A stretch of DNA of 64,000 bases from Entamoeba invadens IP1 (GCF_000330505.1 NW_004443648.1:292073-356072); one strand, 5' to 3'. Positions 29,878 to 40,356 are shown, counted from the first letter of the stretch. The notes: generated by a model from the letters alone, not told the origin. Numbers and translations: made by a program.

Positions 29878-30204
29878 GGCGCCAGGTGGCTTGCTGTGTT
29901 TGTGTTATTTGATTTGTTATTTCTTCTGCATTTTGTTATCCACTTTTTCGATGACATTTTCCATTTTTAATAAAATGTTTTTTGAAAATTTGAAAAACAT
30001 TTTGAATACCAAAATTGTCGATGAGAAGTGAAAAAAAGAGAACGTGGATTTCTCTTCATTTTAGTTGAGTTTCAGTGTTTCAGTTTCAGTGTTGTAATAA
30101 CAGATGTGGTTGCAGTGTTTTGTAGGACTGAATTAATAGTTTGATATTTAAGAGAGAAAGTGAAAAAGAAGTTGAAGTATTACAACTCGAAAAATGAAAA
30201 AAGA
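29878..30204. other. Intergenic region upstream of proteasome alpha-2
   Basis: About 330 bp between two genes on the same strand. It starts with a GC-rich GGCGCCAGG right after the stop, then T-rich DNA. TTTCAGTGTTTCAG repeats lie at 30070-30090. No ORF seen. Confidence 0.4.
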
Positions 30205-30216
30205 GAACTCAAAAAA
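30205..30216 (+). promoter_or_regulatory. GAACTCAAAAAA motif of proteasome alpha-2
   Basis: GAACTCAAAAAA ends 5 bases before the ATG at 30222, at the same distance as the matching motif of ATG12. Confidence 0.5.
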
Positions 30217-30221
30217 GTGAA

Positions 30222-31034
30222 ATGGAGGAAGGAGAAGGCGATTACGGCTTTTCATTAACTACGTTCAGTCCGAGCGGAAAGCTCGTCCAGATTGAATACG
30301 CCCTTAACGCGATGACGGGGGGGTCGACTAGTGTCGGGATCAAAGCGACCGACGGCATTGTTTTGGTTGTGGAGAAGATCTTGCCGCCGATGTATGTCAG
30401 CGAGTCGATACAAAAAATTAACAACTTGAACCAAACAGTTGGGATGGTGAGTAGTGGGATGGGGCCAGACGCTCGTGTGTTGGTGAAGAAAGGACGTAAA
30501 GCAGGCCAAAAGTATTGGCTTGAATATCAAGAAAATATCGACTGCTCGATGATGACACGAAACATCGCTTATTTGATGCAAGAATACACACAAAAGGGTG
30601 GTGTCCGACCATTTGGTGTCTCTGTATTAATTGCCGGATTTGATAAAGACACACCACGACTGTATCAAGTCGATCCATCGGGAGCATTCTGGACTTGGAA
30701 GGCGACTGCACTTGGAAAGAATATGACAACCGTCAAGACGTTCCTTGAAAAAAGGTTTGTTAATTTGTAACTCATTCATGTTGAAGTATGGGAACAATAA
30801 TATATAATATAAAGAACTATTTGAATATGAAGAGTGAAGCAGAAGTAACGGACTAGATATCACGAAGATATTCAACTTGAAGACGCTATTCACACCGCAA
30901 TCCTTGCATTGAAAGAAGGGTTTGAGGGCGAGATGAATGAACACAACATCGAAATTGGAATATGCACCAAAAAGGATGGGTTTAAAGTGTTTACTCCAGA
31001 GGAGATTAAGGATTACCTCGATGTTGTCAAGTAA
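30222..31034 (+). CDS. PSMA2: 20S proteasome subunit alpha-2
   Basis: Two exons, join(30222..30754,30857..31034), 236 residues. A structural alpha-ring subunit of the 20S proteasome. The alpha signature is intact ([20 protein letters not shown]), and [26 protein letters not shown] and [13 protein letters not shown] identify alpha-2. The 102-nt intron (GTTTGT ... TAG) interrupts TFLEKR|YHEDI; exon 2 adds [18 protein letters not shown] and the C-terminal EIKDYLDVV. Phase 2 is conserved across the junction. Without splicing the protein lacks its last 59 residues. Total length equals the human subunit within two residues. Confidence 0.95.
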
Positions 31035-31154
31035 TCAAAGATTTGGGTTATTTTGTTTAGTCGTGGTGTTTCTCGCACTGTTATTGTTAACTATTCATTA
31101 TTAAATAAATTATAATTAAAGTACTATTTAGATAAGACTGAATTATATAAAAAG

Positions 31155-31982
31155 CTACTTACGAAGAACATCGTCTAAGAAATCGACGATGAGTTTGAAT
31201 TGGGTCAGCTTGTTGTGTTCGAGGTATAAAATGTGGTTGAGGTTTTTGAACTCGACGTATTTGCTATGTTTGTTTGTTAAGTGTTTTGATTTTAGTTGAC
31301 TTCCTTTGACATCGACAAGCATATCACTGTCGCCGTGTAACAAGAGGAAAGGTATTGTGATGTCTTTTGTGACTTCTTCTTTACCCGTTTTCATTAATTG
31401 AAATGATGTGTTCAGCGCCAATTTATCAGTCCAGACGTATTTGTCGTTATGCATCTTGCGTTTACTTTCTTCGTCTGGAAAGAATTTGTCGTTTGGAGGC
31501 ACTGGAAGCATAATAAGTGGGGCGAAGAACAAAATTGCAACGATTAAAAAAGATAAGAAGTACATGATATGCGGCTTCATGTAAAAAGCAGGCGCAAGTG
31601 CAACACATCCTTTCAGGTCTTTTCTTTCTCTTGCTAAAATAGAAGTGACTAACCCACCCATCGAATGCCCTATCACAAAGATAGGAAGGTCTTTATTTTC
31701 TTTTTGAATCTCAGTTATACAAAAGTTCACGGAATTAACATGTGTGTTGATAGAATCAATCCACGTCCTCGGCTCTCCACTGGACTTACCATGACCAATT
31801 AAGTCGAGTAAAACAACACTATATTTTTCTTGATATAAAAACTCTGCCATTTCTTTTAAACATCCAGAGTAATGTCGAAATCCATGAATTAATATCACAA
31901 CCCCTTTTGCGTTCAACGTCTCATACTTTTCACTGTATATCTTGTATTTCTCAAACGTAAAAAATCGGTCTTTGATATTCAT
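31155..31982 (-). CDS. Monoacylglycerol-lipase-like alpha/beta hydrolase
   Basis: 275 residues. The fold is the serine-hydrolase alpha/beta type: oxyanion region ILIHGFRHYSG, DLIGHGKSSGEPR, nucleophile elbow GHSMGG, acid in HGDSDMLVD and catalytic histidine in NLNHILYLE. These match the monoglyceride lipase/lysophospholipase group. A strongly hydrophobic stretch (about 150-172) sits in the cap region and may dip into membrane. The frame is open further upstream only from TTG; the ATG at 31980-31982 gives a natural start close to the fold. Substrate is inferred from the family. Confidence 0.82.
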   Translation of the reverse strand: MNIKDRFFTFEKYKIYSEKYETLNAKGVVILIHGFRHYSGCLKEMAEFLYQEKYSVVLLDLIGHGKSSGEPRTWIDSINTHVNSVNFCITEIQKENKDLPIFVIGHSMGGLVTSILARERKDLKGCVALAPAFYMKPHIMYFLSFLIVAILFFAPLIMLPVPPNDKFFPDEESKRKMHNDKYVWTDKLALNTSFQLMKTGKEEVTKDITIPFLLLHGDSDMLVDVKGSQLKSKHLTNKHSKYVEFKNLNHILYLEHNKLTQFKLIVDFLDDVLRK

Positions 31983-32083
31983 TATTAAAATAGAGTTCAA
32001 TTGTAGTTCATTCAACTTCGTATATCAAATAAAAATTATATAAAACACTTAAATGATTAATAAAAAATATAATTTAATTATTT

Positions 32084-32148
32084 ATATAATTTAATTATAT
32101 ATTATAATTAAATTATATTATAAAAGTTTTTATATTATAAAAACTTTT
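32084..32148. repeat. Tandem AT palindromes
   Basis: Two adjoining palindromic tracts: one built on TATAATTTAATTATA and its complement, the other a perfect AAAAGTTTTTATA / TATAAAAACTTTT pair at about 32121-32148. They lie between the hydrolase promoter and the DCP2 3' end and could form cruciforms or a 3' hairpin. Confidence 0.6.
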
Positions 32149-32209
32149 CTATAAAACAGAATACGATAGTAATTATAGTTATTATTCTTATGTCACATCC
32201 AACAACAAT

Positions 32210-33010
32210 TCAATTGCTTTTTTTTATTTTCTCGATGATCTCGAGCAACTTCTCTTTTTCTGGATCTCTTGTCTCGATCTTTTCTATAGGGTCCCACTTC
32301 ACATCTCCTATTTCTTCCTTACACATAGGTTTAAACTCGACATCCATTGGGATTGCTGGAACAACGTAATATGTTGTTTGATGATTTGAAGTTCGTTGTT
32401 TACTCTCGACTGTAAATGAAAACTCTGGTTTGCATTGTTCGAGTGTCAGTTGCACGCCAGTCTCCTCTTTAATTTCTCTCATGCAACTGAATCGGGGATC
32501 TTCCTGTTTATTCATTTTACCGCGCGGAAAAGAGTAGTGAGAGCTGTAAGGGGACTTCACTCTAATCACATGTGTCATTGCCTCATTGAGCAAGAGTGCG
32601 CCGACGACTGGAATTCGTGATTTGTACACCTTCCACTTGTCGATCTCACTGTCAACGTTTCGCAAGTCGAACCCGCTCCACCTCACTTCTTTCACAACTT
32701 TTTGTTACTTGCGTCGCTCCATAAATATCAAATGAAAGAAAATTCGCAAACAAACACGTCACGACAAAGACTTTGAAATCGACAATCATCGGAAGATAGG
32801 GCAATCTTTTAATCCAATTATCCATGTAATACCAATGGGCTAGCTCTAACAGAAAAAGAAAACGCATCGGGTCGGTGTATTCGTTTGATGGATTATTGAT
32901 CACAAAACGACTGCTTTGTTATTGTGTTGAGTCAAGGAAATGCAAAGAACAAACGCGCACAAGTCGACCATCACTTCGTTTAAATTTAGCACTGGGACAT
33001 GCTCTTCCAT
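32210..33010 (-). CDS. DCP2: DCP2 mRNA-decapping Nudix hydrolase
   Basis: Three exons, complement(join(32210..32697,32756..32910,32955..33010)), 232 residues. DCP2 removes the 5' cap to commit mRNA to decay. Exons 1-2 form the DCP2 box A domain (LCARFVINNPSNEY, LLELAHWYYMDNW). Exon 3 carries the Nudix domain with box GKMNKQED...REIKEETGV. The tail is short, with no long disordered extension. Introns are only 44 and 58 nt, start GTTTGT, and end in CAG and AAG rather than TAG. Phases 2 and 1 are consistent and the motif DLCA|RFVI spans the first junction. AACTAAAAAA lies 16 bases upstream of the ATG. The second acceptor is the least certain part. Confidence 0.85.
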
Positions 33011-33784
33011 ATGTCCGTTTTTCTCTTTTTTAGTTGGTTGTTTTTTATCATTTTTTTAGTTTAAATTCTTTTTACCCTTTTCAAATATCTATTACGCCTA
33101 TCACCCAACTAGTTAGTAGTAATAAGTAGTATTTTTTAATTTTTTTTACTATATATTAATTGTAAATTTAACTATAATTTTAAGAAAACAATTATTAGAC
33201 GATTTTGAGTTGAGTGTATTATATTCAATAAGTTTTAAATAGTTTATTATTATATCGAATAGATATGCCTATGAGGAAATTTTACAATAAATTATCATAA
33301 ACTTTAAATGAACTTTTTCAACATAAAAAAGAAGAACACTTGACTAATTTTTGGAATATAAAAGACAAGAATGTAAACATCAATTAACTACTCTTTATCG
33401 TATTACTTTCCAATTCATTAACACATTCAAAACACACTTTTAACACAAATAAAACTATGGGTTATATTTTTGAACATATTTAACACCACCAAATTTTTAT
33501 ATTGGTTATTCATCTAAAATAAAATGAATTATTCCAAATTTGACTAAATACTGTTTCAAATAGATGTCAAAAACAGAACCTAAATAAACAATTTATTTGT
33601 AAACGTGTGTATTCCGAAACAATATAAAACAAGGCTAATGAATCAGTGATTTTATTAAAGTGTCAAATATAAAATTTTTAAATTAGTGCTTAAAACTAGT
33701 TATTTATTAGTTTAGTCAACGCAGATTATTGAATAACAATACTAAAATTATATAAAAATTTAACTTTAACTTAATTTGAATGAC
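33011..33784. other. AT-rich intergenic region downstream of actin
   Basis: About 770 bp between the actin 3' end and the DCP2 start, both on the minus strand. It holds the DCP2 promoter at its left edge and otherwise AT-rich sequence. No ORF or RNA gene seen. Confidence 0.45.
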
Positions 33785-34921
33785 TTAGAAGCACTTTCTG
33801 TGGACGATGGCTGGGCCAGACTCGTCGTACTCTTCCTTGGTGATCCACATGTTTTGGAAAGTGGACAATGAGGCAAGAATTGAGCCTCCAATCCAGACAG
33901 AGTACTTTCTCTCTGGTGGTGCAATGACCTTGATCTTCATTGTTGGTGGTGCAAGAGCGACCATCTCCTTCTCAAGTCTGTCGTTGATGCCTGGGTACAT
34001 TGATGTTCCACCAGACAAGACGATGTTTCCGTACAAGTCCTTTCTGATATCGACATCACACTTCATGATTGAGTTGTAAGTTGTCTCGTGGATACCTGAT
34101 GCTTCCATACCAAGGAATGATGGCTGGAAGAGTGCTTCTGGGCATCTGAATCTCTCATTTCCAATGGTGATGACTTGACCATCTGGAAGTTCGTATGATT
34201 TCTCGAGTTCTGATGATGAAGCAGCCTTTTGCATCTCTTCGTTGAAGTCAAGAGCAACATAGCAGAGCTTCTCCTTGATGTCTCTGACAATTTCTCTTTC
34301 AGCAGTTGTGGTGAATGAATATCCTCTTTCAGTCAAGATTTTCATGAGGTAGTCAGTAAGATCACGACCAGCAAGATCAATTCTGAGAATGGCGTGTGGG
34401 AGTGAGAAACCTTCATAGATTGGGACGCAGTGAGAGACACCGTCACCAGAATCCATAACGATACCAGTGGTTCTACCAGAGGCATACAATGAAAGGACAG
34501 CCTGAATTCCAACGTACATGGCTGGGACGTTGAAAGTCTCGAACATAATTTGTGTCATCTTTTCTCTGTTGGCTTTTGGGTTCATTGGGGCTTCAGTCAA
34601 GAGGACTGGGTGCTCTTCTGGCGCAATTCTGAGCTCGTTGTAGAAAGTGTGGTGCCAGATCTTCTCCATGTCGTCCCAGTTGTTGACGATACCGTGCTCA
34701 ATTGGGTACTTCAAAGTCAAGATACCTCTCTTTGATTGTGCTTCATCTCCAACATAGGTGTCCTTGTTGCCCATACCAGCCATGACTGAGACTTGTTTTG
34801 GTCTTCCAACAATAGATGGGAAGACAGCTCGTGGTGCGTCATCACCAGCAAAACCGGCCTTGCACATACCGGATCCATTGTCTACGACAAGTGCTTGTAC
34901 TTCAGCTCCTTCTTCTCCCAT
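33785..34921 (-). CDS. ACT: Actin
   Basis: 378 residues, single exon, nearly identical in pattern to conventional actins. Diagnostic stretches are [20 protein letters not shown] (phosphate loop 1), MDSGDGVSH (loop 2), the DNase loop region and the C-terminal IVHRKCF. Actin drives amoeboid movement and phagocytosis here. The start MGEEGAEVQ is at 34921; the frame continues upstream only from a TTG. Codon use is more biased than in neighbouring genes, fitting high expression. Confidence 0.98.
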   Translation of the reverse strand: MGEEGAEVQALVVDNGSGMCKAGFAGDDAPRAVFPSIVGRPKQVSVMAGMGNKDTYVGDEAQSKRGILTLKYPIEHGIVNNWDDMEKIWHHTFYNELRIAPEEHPVLLTEAPMNPKANREKMTQIMFETFNVPAMYVGIQAVLSLYASGRTTGIVMDSGDGVSHCVPIYEGFSLPHAILRIDLAGRDLTDYLMKILTERGYSFTTTAEREIVRDIKEKLCYVALDFNEEMQKAASSSELEKSYELPDGQVITIGNERFRCPEALFQPSFLGMEASGIHETTYNSIMKCDVDIRKDLYGNIVLSGGTSMYPGINDRLEKEMVALAPPTMKIKVIAPPERKYSVWIGGSILASLSTFQNMWITKEEYDESGPAIVHRKCF

Positions 34922-34922
34922 T

Positions 34923-34955
34923 TGAATATAAAGCTGTCGACTCAAGACTTAAATA
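34923..34955 (-). promoter_or_regulatory. Actin core promoter: TATTTAAG plus initiator
   Basis: On the minus strand TATTTAAG (34948-34955) lies about 20 bases ahead of ATATTCA (34923-34929), which ends one base before the start codon. This is the Entamoeba TATA-like plus initiator arrangement with a few-base 5' UTR. Confidence 0.6.
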
Positions 34956-35373
34956 GTGTTACGTTAGAGGTTTGCCGTTGGAGTTGGACTCTTATCTATC
35001 TGGTGATGTCTTTTGGAGTTCGACTTACCTTTTCATATAGTTTTTTCAATAATTTTTTTACTAATTATTACAATAGAATTATCCTTGAAATTTATTTTTA
35101 ATAATTTGTTTTCTGGTTTTTCTAAAATTAGAAAACAAAATTTTCATTTTTTTGTTTTTTTTGTTTTTCAAATGTATTAACTATTGTTTTATTTTCTTAT
35201 ATTAATATTAATTGATATTAATTACAAATTTATTATATTTATTATTAAATAAGCTAGATATTATGATATGAAATATCAAAAAATTGAAATAACTTGACAC
35301 TTTAATTAAGCAAAGTGTGTGAAACACAAACGATCTCAAGTAAAACAAAACTAACACTTTACACCAAATTTCT
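34956..35373. other. Intergenic region between ZNF598 3' end and actin promoter
   Basis: About 420 bp upstream of actin, with T-rich and A-rich runs and no ORF I can support. Upstream actin control elements are expected here but not identified. Confidence 0.4.
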
Positions 35374-37092
35374 TCACAATTTTGGGAATTGTGACTCTGA
35401 GAATTTCCCTTCATTTTGCTTCTTAGTTTGTTCCCTTGCCTTTCTCGCTTCAGTTGATGAGTAAGCAGCAATTTGACTCCAATTTGATGTATCCTTCTTC
35501 TGAATTGGTCTGTCGAGTCCTTTCACAAGTGAAGGGAACATCTCAGTGTTTTTAGGTTTAGGTTTTGGCTGCTCGCGAACGACCTTTTTTCTTTCTGCTT
35601 CGGGGATGATCTGTTTTTCGGTTCTCATACGAATACGTTTCTGTTGTTCTTCTTCCCACCGTTGTGCGGTCATCACCATTTCGTCTCTCATTCGCATCTT
35701 AGTCTTCTCTTCATTTTGTTGATTATCGATTTTAATCAGTTCGCTCCTCTGTTTTGCATTCTGCCACGAATTAATGAACTCCGCTAAGAGTTCGTTCTTG
35801 TCTTTGACTTTGCCACAGCATTGGTTAAAGGTGTCTAACATCACTTTTGCACTTTCATTGCCACTCTTGAACTTCCCTTGAATATCGACAAAGTAGTCAT
35901 ATTTTGTCCCCGCTGCGCTTTTCAGTCTATTTTCTAATGATTGATAATCCTTCTCTTGTTTGTCATGCATTTGGTAAGCTTCTTTCAGTATCTTCTTTTG
36001 TTTCTTTTTCTGTTCCTTTTGTGGGTTGCTCGAGAGTGCTGGGAACATTTCAGTGGTTTTCTTTTCTTTCATTGGTTTCTGTGGTATAACGGGTTGGAGA
36101 TCGACGGGGCCATTTCCCAGTCTTGGGAAATCTTGCTTTGAAAAAATAACCTCTTCTTCTTCAAAATCATCAACATCCTCTTTCTTCTCTTCTTCTCGAT
36201 GAAATTCATATCGACTCTCTATACGCTCTTCACGTCGACGGGAACCATATTTGGGTCGTTCTGTGTTTTGTCGTGAGTTGTATCGCCGAGTATCGTTGGG
36301 TTCAAAATACGCACCCGTCTCCAATATGACTTTTTCGCCCTTTTTAATATGAAATGCAATTTTGTGGTTGTTCAGTTCTTCTTCTGAGTAAAAAGCGATG
36401 TACTTCTTAGTCAAGCAGTTTGGGTCCTCGCAGACAAAGTGATGCTTTTTCATATGTGCAAAGAGCTCTTCATAATTTTTGTAATACGAAGTACCCGGTG
36501 TTTCTGCTCTCTTGTCGCAAATGAAACAGGTCTCATGTTGTGTATTCAAGTGTTTATAAAGGGAGTCCAAGTCGATGAATGGGATATTACAGAATTCACA
36601 GAAAGGGTGTTTCTTGACCAAAGTTTCTGGATCCACCTCATTCATATGTTCTTGCAATTGTTCATCAGTGTACACCTCCTTGTCACATGTGAAGCTCTTT
36701 TGTTGATTAATACAGACGGGGCAGAATTGGACGTGGTGATACGTTTGATAATGGAAATTAAGCTTTTCTATTGTTTCAAACTCTTTGCTACAGAATTTGC
36801 AAGTGTTTGAAAGAAGATACTTCAAGTACTTAAATACCCCTTGGTCATTTGTCCCGACACCATATTCTTTCAACTGGAACACAGGTGTCGTCTTGGTCAA
36901 ATCTTCAAATTTTCCTTTCTTCTTGGAAAAGACCACAAGTTTGTTGTCGTGTCTACACAACGGACAGTTGTTGTCTTGATATAACACTCGGTTACGAAAA
37001 CAACACGAGTAACAGACATCAGTGTGGTTACATTCGCCCACTGAATAAACCATTACCCGTTCCATACACACTGCGCATTCATCCTTCGCCAT
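35374..37092 (-). CDS. ZNF598: ZNF598/Hel2 E3 ubiquitin ligase, ribosome-collision sensor
   Basis: 572 residues, single exon. ZNF598/Hel2 recognises collided ribosomes and ubiquitinates 40S proteins to start ribosome quality control. It has an N-terminal RING (CAVCMERVMVYSVGECNHTDVCYSCC ... CPLC), then the family's run of C2H2-like fingers: CKFCSKEFETIEKLNFHYQTYH, CPVC, CEFCNIPFIDLDSLYKHLNTQH, CFIC and CEDPNCLTKKYIAF. The C-terminal half is low complexity, charged, with PRLGNGP, MFPAL and MFPSL motifs and the terminal ESQFPKL typical of this family's tail. It is followed on the plus strand by an E2 gene. Confidence 0.9.
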   Translation of the reverse strand: MAKDECAVCMERVMVYSVGECNHTDVCYSCCFRNRVLYQDNNCPLCRHDNKLVVFSKKKGKFEDLTKTTPVFQLKEYGVGTNDQGVFKYLKYLLSNTCKFCSKEFETIEKLNFHYQTYHHVQFCPVCINQQKSFTCDKEVYTDEQLQEHMNEVDPETLVKKHPFCEFCNIPFIDLDSLYKHLNTQHETCFICDKRAETPGTSYYKNYEELFAHMKKHHFVCEDPNCLTKKYIAFYSEEELNNHKIAFHIKKGEKVILETGAYFEPNDTRRYNSRQNTERPKYGSRRREERIESRYEFHREEEKKEDVDDFEEEEVIFSKQDFPRLGNGPVDLQPVIPQKPMKEKKTTEMFPALSSNPQKEQKKKQKKILKEAYQMHDKQEKDYQSLENRLKSAAGTKYDYFVDIQGKFKSGNESAKVMLDTFNQCCGKVKDKNELLAEFINSWQNAKQRSELIKIDNQQNEEKTKMRMRDEMVMTAQRWEEEQQKRIRMRTEKQIIPEAERKKVVREQPKPKPKNTEMFPSLVKGLDRPIQKKDTSNWSQIAAYSSTEARKAREQTKKQNEGKFSESQFPKL

Positions 37093-37749
37093 CTATATTT
37101 TCGATTTGCTTTACAGTTCGTTTATTAACTCTTTATATAAGGGTTCGGAATCTTTGAAGTTTGTCTTTTCTTCTTTTTTATACAAAAAAATACGCTAAAT
37201 TAAATTTCTATTGATTCGGACTATCAATTATATATTAAACTAATAACAAAAATATAAAATTAATGGTTTATCTGTTGTTTTAAAAATAAAATCTTTTTAT
37301 TTTTTCGTGCTTTTTAATTGTTAAATGTTTAGAATCTTAACTTACGACTTAAATTTTTTTTGTAATTATACTTTATTATTTGTTTTTTAGAAATTATAAT
37401 AAAAAAGAATATTAAGATAAATTATTAGTTTGAACACTTTTTTATTATTAATATAGTTCATTTATTATAACTTATTATAATACACATTTACTTAAATATT
37501 TAGTATAATTAATCATTAATTAAATTAATAAACAATACAATTTAAATTTTTTCATTTTTTATTAGAAATATACCATTAAAAACTATATAAAAGTAGTACT
37601 TTATCTCGAAGTTAATTACTTAAAATTAATTTGAGTAATAAATCATTTGTTTGTTTCAGTTCATTTGGGCTTTCCCGATTTTATTTGTCTTTAAGCCGAT
37701 AAGTCCCAGCCAAAGACAACTCAAAAGAACTTTGAATTAAATTTCCAGT
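37093..37749. other. AT-rich divergent intergenic region between ZNF598 and the E2 gene
   Basis: About 660 bp. GAACTGTAAAG lies on the minus strand ahead of ZNF598 (near 37110). The middle is AT-rich and has no ORF; the right side has mixed sequence just before the E2 ATG. Confidence 0.4.
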
Positions 37750-38214
37750 ATGTCGACAAACAAAGCGCGAGAAAGGCGTATTCAGCGAGAAACCGTAAAT
37801 GCTCTCAAAAATCCGCCCGAGGGGGTGGTTGTCACTATAGATGAAGAGAATTTGGACCATTGGAACGCCATTATAGACGGACCACCTGACACTCCATATG
37901 AAGGCGGAAAGTTCCAATTAGACATATTCCTTCCCGCTGAGTTTCCATACAAGCCACCAATGATTAAGTTTGCGACTCGTGTATACCACCCCAACATTTC
38001 GTTTTTCGGCAAAATCTGTTTGGACACGTTGAAAGAAAGTGGGTGGGTCTGTTCAATGCAAATCACTGCTGTGCTTCAGACAATCCAACAATTACTTGCC
38101 AACCCTAACTTAGACGACCCACTCAATTTGGAAGTGAATGGACTTTGGACTTCGAACCCGACTCAAGCAAAAATGAATGCAAGAGATTACACAAGACGAT
38201 TTGCCCATGCATAA
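37750..38214 (+). CDS. Ubiquitin-conjugating enzyme E2
   Basis: 154 residues, one UBC fold and nothing else. Catalytic cysteine Cys90 in GKICLDTLKESGW; the HPN triad is at 80-82 (YHPN). The N-terminal helix (RERRIQRETVNAL) and DGPPDTPYEGGKF are standard. The loop after the active site, LKESGWVCSMQI, is a little longer and lacks the usual WSP. Closest in character to UBE2D/UBE2N-type E2s, but the subfamily cannot be fixed by eye. ATG at 37750. It converges with SUA5 97 bp away. Confidence 0.92.
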   Translation: MSTNKARERRIQRETVNALKNPPEGVVVTIDEENLDHWNAIIDGPPDTPYEGGKFQLDIFLPAEFPYKPPMIKFATRVYHPNISFFGKICLDTLKESGWVCSMQITAVLQTIQQLLANPNLDDPLNLEVNGLWTSNPTQAKMNARDYTRRFAHA

Positions 38215-38311
38215 GCCACTTTTTATATGTCATTCACCATTCAAGTGACGGCACTCGTTAACTATATTTAACTATAATTATATTATATAAATAAACTATA
38301 CCAAATCACAG

Positions 38312-39388
38312 TTAATTCGCTTCGATTGTCCGTACAGCAGCTTTCTTGGCACGATTCATTACAGCCAATCCTTCTTTAATCTCATCGACACCCTCAATGA
38401 ATATGACATCGACCTTCTTGTCCAAGTCTCTCATGTCCATAAAAAGTGCGTGAGCCATTCCCTTATACTTATCTCCGTCGACTTTAAGAACGATCTCACA
38501 GTTCTCTGTGTTGGTCATACTCCATGTGACTAACCCAACACGCTTGCCTTCCTGTTTGTAGTCTTGACATAACTCCTCTAATTTCTCAACGCGTTTATTG
38601 CCAACAACCACCACAGTCTCAACAGATGGAGCGTAATGTCTGTATTTCATTCCTGGTGTTGGCGGCTTTGCTTCTAAAGTCTTGTTAGTCGACATTTTAT
38701 ATACACACGTTGTTGGGATGACTTCTCGGAGCATCTCGAGAGTGACTCCGCCGGGTCGAAGAATTACAGGACCTTTAGGACTCAACATTAAGACGGTCGA
38801 CTCAACTCCAATGTCACAAGCACCCCCATCTATAATCATTTCAACACGTCCATTCAAATCGTCGACACAATGTGAACCCAATGTTGGCGATGGTTTTGTA
38901 GATAAGTTTGCGGAAGGCGCAGCGATCGGTGTATTTGCGAGTCGAATCAAATTGTAAGCAATCGGGTGTGATGGCATCCGTACCCCGACTGTATCGAGAC
39001 CCGCCGTTACTTCGTCTGGTACTCCTTTCGCGCGCGGGAATATAATCGTTAACGCACCCGGCCAAAATTTTGCGATCAACTTTTTTGCGTCGTCCGAGAC
39101 GAATGCAGCAAGACGGTCCAACATTTTTAAATCGGAAATATGTGTGATCAGTGGGTTATCGTTCGGCCTCCCTTTCACTCGAAATATTTGATTGATCGAC
39201 TCGGGGTGAAAAACATCTGCACCAAGACCATATACAGTTTCTGTAGGAAAAGCAACTAACCCCCCCGTTTGAATGATTTCAGCGGCTTCAGTCATCTCAG
39301 ACATGTTAATATTATCTCTATCTATTGTTATCACTTTTGTGGTTAAATAAGGAGCAATAGGATGAATTTTGGGCATCTCATTTGACAT
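38312..39388 (-). CDS. SUA5: SUA5, threonylcarbamoyl-AMP synthase
   Basis: 358 residues. It uses threonine, bicarbonate and ATP to make threonylcarbamoyl-AMP for the t6A37 tRNA modification. The YrdC domain (about 25-215) has GGLVAFPTETVYGLGAD, the nucleotide/substrate site KGRPNDNPL, FWPGALT, PSANLS and VESTVL. A C-terminal SUA5 domain follows, linked by PGMKYRHYAP, so this is the two-domain SUA5 rather than the short YrdC form. The frame is open upstream from a GTG, but the ATG at 39386-39388 is the plausible start. The product feeds the KEOPS complex, and the t6A it helps make is the substrate of the CDKAL1 homologue at 19603-20928. Confidence 0.92.
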   Translation of the reverse strand: MSNEMPKIHPIAPYLTTKVITIDRDNINMSEMTEAAEIIQTGGLVAFPTETVYGLGADVFHPESINQIFRVKGRPNDNPLITHISDLKMLDRLAAFVSDDAKKLIAKFWPGALTIIFPRAKGVPDEVTAGLDTVGVRMPSHPIAYNLIRLANTPIAAPSANLSTKPSPTLGSHCVDDLNGRVEMIIDGGACDIGVESTVLMLSPKGPVILRPGGVTLEMLREVIPTTCVYKMSTNKTLEAKPPTPGMKYRHYAPSVETVVVVGNKRVEKLEELCQDYKQEGKRVGLVTWSMTNTENCEIVLKVDGDKYKGMAHALFMDMRDLDKKVDVIFIEGVDEIKEGLAVMNRAKKAAVRTIEAN

Positions 39389-39730
39389 TTTGATTGTTGT
39401 GTAATTAACAAGTAAACCTAGTTTCTTTTTGGGCACATGTGTTTGATGTTTAGGGTTACTAGAGATACATTCGGACGATGATTAACTATTTTAAGAGTAT
39501 TAGATAATATAATTATTTTGCTATACATTTTACTATATACAATTCTATTTTCTTTTTTTGAAAGAAAAAACTCAAAGTTGATTCGACAAAAATGAATTTG
39601 AAAAAAAATTGAAAAAATCAATTTTCTTCAATGAAAAACGCAATTAGTTTTATTTATTATTAAATAATAATTGATTTGTTTTAATTTTCAATTTATATTA
39701 TAGTTTTTATTTTAATTTTAAAGTCACTAA
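39389..39730. other. SUA5 upstream region
   Basis: About 340 bp of AT-rich DNA between the SUA5 start and the inverted-repeat element. No ORF seen. Confidence 0.4.
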
Positions 39731-40135
39731 TGGCTGTTTGGCGACTTTGATATTACTGAGAAGTCGGCGACTTTTTGAATCCCTTCAAAAGTCGACTTCT
39801 TTTAGAACTAAATAACTATTAACTTTAATAAATTATACCATATTCATTATTGTCTCAAAAATGTGAAAAACACAATAGTTGTTATAATTTGTTATATTAT
39901 AATCATATAAATATAATTTAAAAAAATGATTTGAGAAGATATAATTGGGACGGTATTTTTTCATTTTTTTTTTAATAATAATTATATTAAATTTATATGG
40001 TTTATTTTTTCAATTCCTTTTACATGATAAATGGTATTTTGAATAGTTATTTAACTAAATATTTAGGTCAGCGACTTTTAAGACCACTATAAAGTCGGCG
40101 ATTTTCAAAGGGATTATAAAGTCTCCTAACAGCAA
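39731..40135. mobile_element. MITE-like element, about 405 bp, with GACTTT-rich inverted ends
   Basis: The left end (TGGCTGTTTGGCGACTTT) and the reverse complement of the right end (TTGCTGTTAGGAGACTTT) agree at most positions, and a second block, GTCGGCGACTTT / ATCGCCGACTTT, recurs about 30 bp inside each end. TAA flanks both ends (39728-39730 and 40136-40138), possible 3-bp target duplications as in PIF/Harbinger; a TA duplication cannot be ruled out. The interior is AT-rich and non-coding. It lies between the divergent SUA5 and UBA1 genes. Confidence 0.55.
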
Positions 40136-40356
40136 TAAATCTTTTTTTTAGTTATTTTTAAGAAAACAAAATGTTTTAGATTATATTATTGCAAATTTGT
40201 AATAATCGTTATGAAACAACCACCAAGTTAAAACACTAGTAATAGAAACTAAATAAATAGTAAAAACAAAACTTCAATCTCGAAATAGAACACATACCAG
40301 AAAGAAAAAAGAGTTCGAATAATTTAAAAGTAATTAGAACTAGTAACCTTAAATAA

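Noticed and set aside
33785..34945. N-terminal extension of actin beginning eight codons upstream
   Set aside because: The upstream codon is TTG and the extension overlaps the initiator-like promoter sequence; conventional actin begins at MGEEG.
35208..35471. 87-codon frame at the ZNF598 3' end
   Set aside because: Overlaps the ZNF598 C-terminus in another frame and continues into AT-rich spacer.
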